Of a DNA stretch of 64,000 nucleotides, positions 60,840 to 64,000 are shown piece by piece. Made by a program: the position numbers and the translations under genes. The DNA lies in assembly GCA_014529385.2 (NCBI GenBank), contig CM043960.1, positions 33,335,396 to 33,399,395 of the forward strand, written 5' to 3'. The notes under the pieces were generated by a model. That model saw nothing but the letters and a program-made list of their open reading frames with translations, did no database searches and was not told the origin of the DNA. Position 1 is the stretch's first letter; each line of letters starts with the position of its first letter. This stretch comes from Adiantum capillus-veneris. Lineage: Eukaryota > Streptophyta > Polypodiopsida > Polypodiales > Pteridaceae.

Positions 60840-61286
60840 CTTGAATGCCGATTGAAGATGAGAAAAAGCTCAACTTCTCCTTGTTGACCACCTTTGGAAA
60901 CATGTCTGAGCAGGATTTTCACTTGTATGCACCTTTCCTAGCTTTAGTTGTCCCTCTTCCAAAAGAGTGCGTATGAAGTGATATCTCACCTCAATGTGCT
61001 TTGTCCTTGAATGAAAGGCTGAGTTCTTCGCAAGATGGATAGCGCTTTGGCTATCACTGTACAAGACACAATTGTCTTGTTTGAATCCAAGCTCTTCTAA
61101 GAATCTGTGAAGCCACAGAATTTCTTTGCTTGCCTCCGTCATTGCTACATACTCTGCTTCCGTGGTAGAAAGTGAAACCACTTTCTGTAGCTTTCAAGCC
61201 CAGTTTACTGTTGTGCCTCCAACCGTGAACACATAGCCAGTAGTGCTCCTTGGAGTATCTTTGTCACCTGCCATATCTGCATCAAG
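60840..61286 (-). pseudogene. RNase H domain of copia element C
   Basis: Begins abruptly at [19 protein letters not shown] and runs through a TGA near 61,198 into VSLSTTEAEYVAMTEASKEI, LYSDSQSAIHLAKN and HIEVRYHFIR. The N-terminal part of pol is not attached, because the sequence immediately upstream is the inserted foreign LTR fragment. Confidence 0.85.
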
Positions 61287-61426
61287 TGTGCAATGGAAAG
61301 ATAGATAGCCCTAGAGTGATGGGCGTATATACAATGCACGGGGGGGAAAACCTCCTAAAGAGGAAAAAAATGCCCCGACGGTCCTAGTGTGTTCACACAC
61401 ATCACTACCACATGTATATGGTAACA
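61287..61426 (-). repeat. 140-bp copia A/B-type LTR fragment in place of integrase and RT
   Basis: Nearly identical to the first 140 bases of the LTRs at 42,992 and 45,047 (TGTTACCATATACATGTGGT to CCATTGCACA). Its outer edge is exactly the LTR start; its inner edge is inside the LTR. It separates the protease (DSGAS) from RNase H of element C. Confidence 0.9.
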
Positions 61427-61735
61427 GGAAGGAAGCCCCAGAATCTACTATCCAGGAATTAGACACATTGTCTAATGAGAGAATTACAGCATCTTGCTCT
61501 ACTTTACCTGCCACATTGGCCTCCGATGTTGGCTTGTTGTCTTGAGACTCTGTCTCCTTCTTCTTCTTGGACCAAAAATCCTTCTTGATGTGACCCTTCT
61601 TGCCGCAGTTCCAACATTCAAGAACTGAATTTGTGCGTGACTTGCTCTACCTTGAGTGATCACGACCCTTTTGGTTTTTGAACCTTTACTTAGGCCTTCC
61701 TCTTGTTTCCACTGATAATGCAGCACTTGATGATT
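61427..61735 (-). pseudogene. Zinc knuckle and protease start of copia element C
   Basis: CWNCGKKGHIKKDF near 61,615-61,570 is a CCHC knuckle with the final Cys changed to Phe; it is in a different frame from the gag before it. Then comes NSWIVDSGAS, the copia protease active site, cut at the foreign LTR fragment. Confidence 0.8.
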
Positions 61736-61736
61736 C

Positions 61737-62324
61737 TCATGTACTTCTCCTTCGCATTTCCTCGCTTAGGAGAACACCCACAACATCATCAAACTTAAGA
61801 GTTTTTGCACCAGAGATAGAATTACTTACAGCCATCACAAGGCTGTCCCAACTATCCGGTAGAGATGATAGTATAAGGAGAGTTCGCACTTCATCATCAA
61901 AATTGATTTTCACCGATCGAAGTTGACTTATGTTTGTGTTAAAGTCATTTAGGTGTTCTGCAACTGAACCATTCTCTGCCATCTTTAGATTGAACAAGCG
62001 CTTCATAAGAAATACCTTATTTGATGCCGATGGTTTCTCGTAGAAGTCATCAAGTGACTTCATCAAGTCCTCCGTGGTCTTTATCTCCGAAACATTGAAG
62101 GCCACCGTTGATGCCAAGCTTAACCGGATTGTTCCCAGGGCCTTTCGATCAAGGACAATCCATGCTTTATCTGCCATCGTTGCGGGCTTCTTTGCAAGAC
62201 CGCCTAGTGGCAAATAGAGGTCCTTCTGGTAGAGATAGTCTTCAATCTGCATCTTCCAATGTTGGTAGTTTTTGCCGTTGAACTTCTCAATCTTGAGCTT
62301 CCCTTCCTCCGCCATAACTCCCAC
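61737..62324 (-). CDS. Gag (UBN2-type) of copia element C, 195 aa
   Basis: Intact gag frame starting [20 protein letters not shown] ([15 protein letters not shown] follows) with the plant copia gag pattern: [15 protein letters not shown]-like [24 protein letters not shown] and [17 protein letters not shown]. It ends at a stop before the zinc knuckle, which lies in another frame, so gag itself is open but the polyprotein is not. The start lies 50 bases after the primer site. It would supply particles for reverse transcription. Confidence 0.88.
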   Translation of the reverse strand: MGVMAEEGKLKIEKFNGKNYQHWKMQIEDYLYQKDLYLPLGGLAKKPATMADKAWIVLDRKALGTIRLSLASTVAFNVSEIKTTEDLMKSLDDFYEKPSASNKVFLMKRLFNLKMAENGSVAEHLNDFNTNISQLRSVKINFDDEVRTLLILSSLPDSWDSLVMAVSNSISGAKTLKFDDVVGVLLSEEMRRRST

Positions 62325-62374
62325 TCAATTCAAGGAATCCTTCCCTTGAGATAATTTAGCTACGAGCAAACCTT

Positions 62375-62386
62375 GCTCTGATACCA
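62375..62386 (-). other. Primer binding site of copia element C
   Basis: TGGTATCAGAGC on the minus strand, complementary to initiator tRNA-Met, a few bases from the 5' LTR edge. Confidence 0.92.
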
Positions 62387-62390
62387 GTGT

Positions 62391-62986
62391 TGTTAGGAAA
62401 TAAGACGTAGCTAAATAGATAATTGAGTAGATTACTTAATGGAGAGAGACAGATTTACATACACGAGATTATAGAGTAGAGAGAGAGAGAGAGTGTGTGT
62501 GTACACAGGATATATATGGTTCACCCAATGTGGGCTACGTCCACGGGAAAGCAGCCACTCAATAGCTTTAGTATTTCAAAACACGAAGTAGTTTACAAAG
62601 GGATTATACCCTTAATGGAGCTCTCGCCTTGCTTCACTCTCACCACCTCACACTCACCTTGTTGCATCAACTTCACACTATGAAATGTGTGTAGAAATGG
62701 CCTCCTTTTATAGGCCAAAAGGGCTGCCTTCTCTCATGAGAGGCAGCCATGTGTAGCCGCCCTTGTGTAGATATGTTCAAATCGGACCCTCCAATACGCC
62801 CATGTGTGGCCGCCCTTGAGAAGACAAGTCCGCTTTTGAATTCGGCCACCGGCCACCGGCCATTGACTTCCGACCACCTTTCGGCCGCTATCCGGCCATA
62901 ATATTCCAGTGGAAAGGAATATTCCGACGAGGGGGAAAAAAAGTCTCGGGGGCGGAAAGGCCCCTAAAGTTGCCCCTGATTTTTGG
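62391..62986 (-). repeat. 5' LTR of copia element C (outer end missing)
   Basis: Matches 60,052-60,650 with small indels and a GA/GT tract difference. The match stops near GTTGCCCCTGATTTTT, where the inverted-repeat arm begins. Confidence 0.88.
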
Positions 62987-64000
62987 TCCTTAGTCTTGAT
63001 TCTCTTGATCTTTATCTTGAGGATCTGCTCTTGCTTTCTTGTTCTCCCTTGGTTCATGGTGATAACCCCTTTTTCCTGACAAGCAGGCACGGCAGTTATC
63101 ACTCGTCCCCAATTACCCATTTTTATCCCACGTAGTCCTAGCGTTTAACATAAAAATTTTAAATCAACATTCCGCCATCTGACCCTCCGGATCCCCCCAC
63201 CCACCGAACCATTTCATGAAAATCCCTTCCCGAGGTAGTACTTAACTACTACAAAATCAAGAAGACAGTAGTCTATCACACATCATCGAACAACAAGCAG
63301 CATGCAATCTGTTGCATATCCTCGTTCAGGGAAATTCATCTGGTTGTTCCCAGTAGATATTTATTTAGAAACTTTTAATTCATTTCCTTTCCTTTATCTC
63401 CTATAATTAGCTTGTAACTAGTTTCCTAACTAATCATGCAACACATTTAGTTTCAACCAATTCATCTTGCCTCTCCATTCAGGCCAAGATAATCGATTAC
63501 AAGCCATCAAAATGGCAACACCTTCACAATATTTTTCAGAATTAAGTGTTTGGGAAAGGCTCATCAAGTAATTTAATCATTCCTTCCTAAGCATTTTATT
63601 TCGAGAGGTATAGCACCATCTGGTGGCAGATGCACAGGATAGTCCCTATATTCCTAACCTTTCCAGTTCCTTTTTAAGCAACCAAGTCGAACAAATTTCC
63701 TTAATTAAATTCACATCATCCTCCCTGAGTATAACCTTCTCATCCAACTATTGGCATCAGGACATACCCGGATTATATTGGCCAATTTCCAATAAAATAC
63801 CGCGGATACTTCACCCGGCCGGGCAAAAATAAAACAAACCCATTCATCCCTTATCCCTCGGGCATGAATGACCTAGGTATAACAACTTGTCGGTTACGAT
63901 GCCCTAACCGAAAAGGGTCAATCTCCGTCAAGTTCCCCAAGAGAATCCTCTCAATGGGCCGGCCTTTCAATCAAATTGACCCCAAGAAGATCCATCTTGG
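62987..64000 (-). repeat. Right arm of the long-range inverted repeat
   Basis: Reverse complement of 7,440-8,495 with scattered substitutions. It runs to the window edge. The short plus-strand frame at 63,623-63,832 is within it and has no counterpart support as a gene. Confidence 0.85.

Larger units (their letters stand above)
60052..62986 (-). mobile_element. Copia element C, internally deleted
   Basis: Minus-strand copia element. 3' LTR 60,052-60,774 (723 bp), purine tract region AAGTGGGAGAT at 60,775-60,790, RNase H, a foreign 140-bp LTR piece, protease and zinc knuckle, gag, primer site and a 5' LTR at 62,391-62,986 that lacks about its outer 120 bases. Both LTRs share TGTTAGGAAATAAGACG as plus-strand start and are very similar, so the element is fairly recent. 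The outer 5' LTR junction abuts the right arm of the long inverted repeat, so no target duplication can be checked. Confidence 0.9.

Overview
This is nuclear DNA from a land plant with a large, repeat-filled genome. The evidence is plant-type Ty3/gypsy and Ty1/copia elements with tRNA-Met and tRNA-Asp-type primer sites, a plant TNP2-type CACTA transposase, GT-AG introns, long CT/GT microsatellites and layered nested insertions. A fern, lycophyte or gymnosperm would fit the scale of the elements, but the species cannot be fixed from sequence alone. I see no convincing host gene, and no rRNA, tRNA or CRISPR feature.

Layout. 1-5.2 kb: a decayed minus-strand gypsy gag fragment and two LINE remnants. 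5.2-10.4 kb: a 29-bp minisatellite, a 158-bp tandem array and one arm of a ~1 kb inverted repeat whose partner is at 63-64 kb. 10,372-39,141: one very large Ty3/gypsy LTR retrotransposon with 917/919-bp LTRs, perfect 5-bp target duplication GAGGC, primer site and polypurine tract. It carries decayed gag-pol, a second retropepsin-like domain after integrase, and a separate 3' ORF. Both gag-pol and the 3' ORF are preceded by leaders with ~290-bp spaced copies of one palindrome. 42.8-50.6 kb: two oppositely oriented halves of a copia element, then a decayed CACTA transposase. 51-60 kb: mostly unassigned sequence with small tandem repeats, a Mutator-type MITE and a gypsy integrase remnant. 60.05-62.99 kb: a copia element whose integrase and RT are missing and replaced by a piece of another copia LTR.

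The main result is nested inside the 3' ORF of the giant retrotransposon. It is a 9.9-kb DNA transposon (26,416-36,318) with CATTAGGGG inverted termini and a 3-bp target duplication whose removal restores the host reading frame. It carries four spliced genes: (1) a DDE-type transposase, 794 aa; (2) an unrecognised ~474-aa protein; (3) a 580-aa fusion of a histone H3-like protein (start MARTKKTARK, full histone fold), a Ulp1/C48 cysteine protease and a lysine/proline-rich H1-like tail; (4) a 390-aa protein with a BAH-like domain. All exon junctions join in phase, and three of the four genes are free of stops although the surrounding retrotransposon is not. A mobile element carrying its own H3-like histone fused to a SUMO-type protease, next to a possible chromatin reader, is to my knowledge undescribed. 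The likely theme, as inference, is manipulation of host chromatin or SUMO control by the transposon. A four-copy CpG-rich hairpin array lies between the divergent genes 2 and 3 and may be their shared control region or a protein-binding site.
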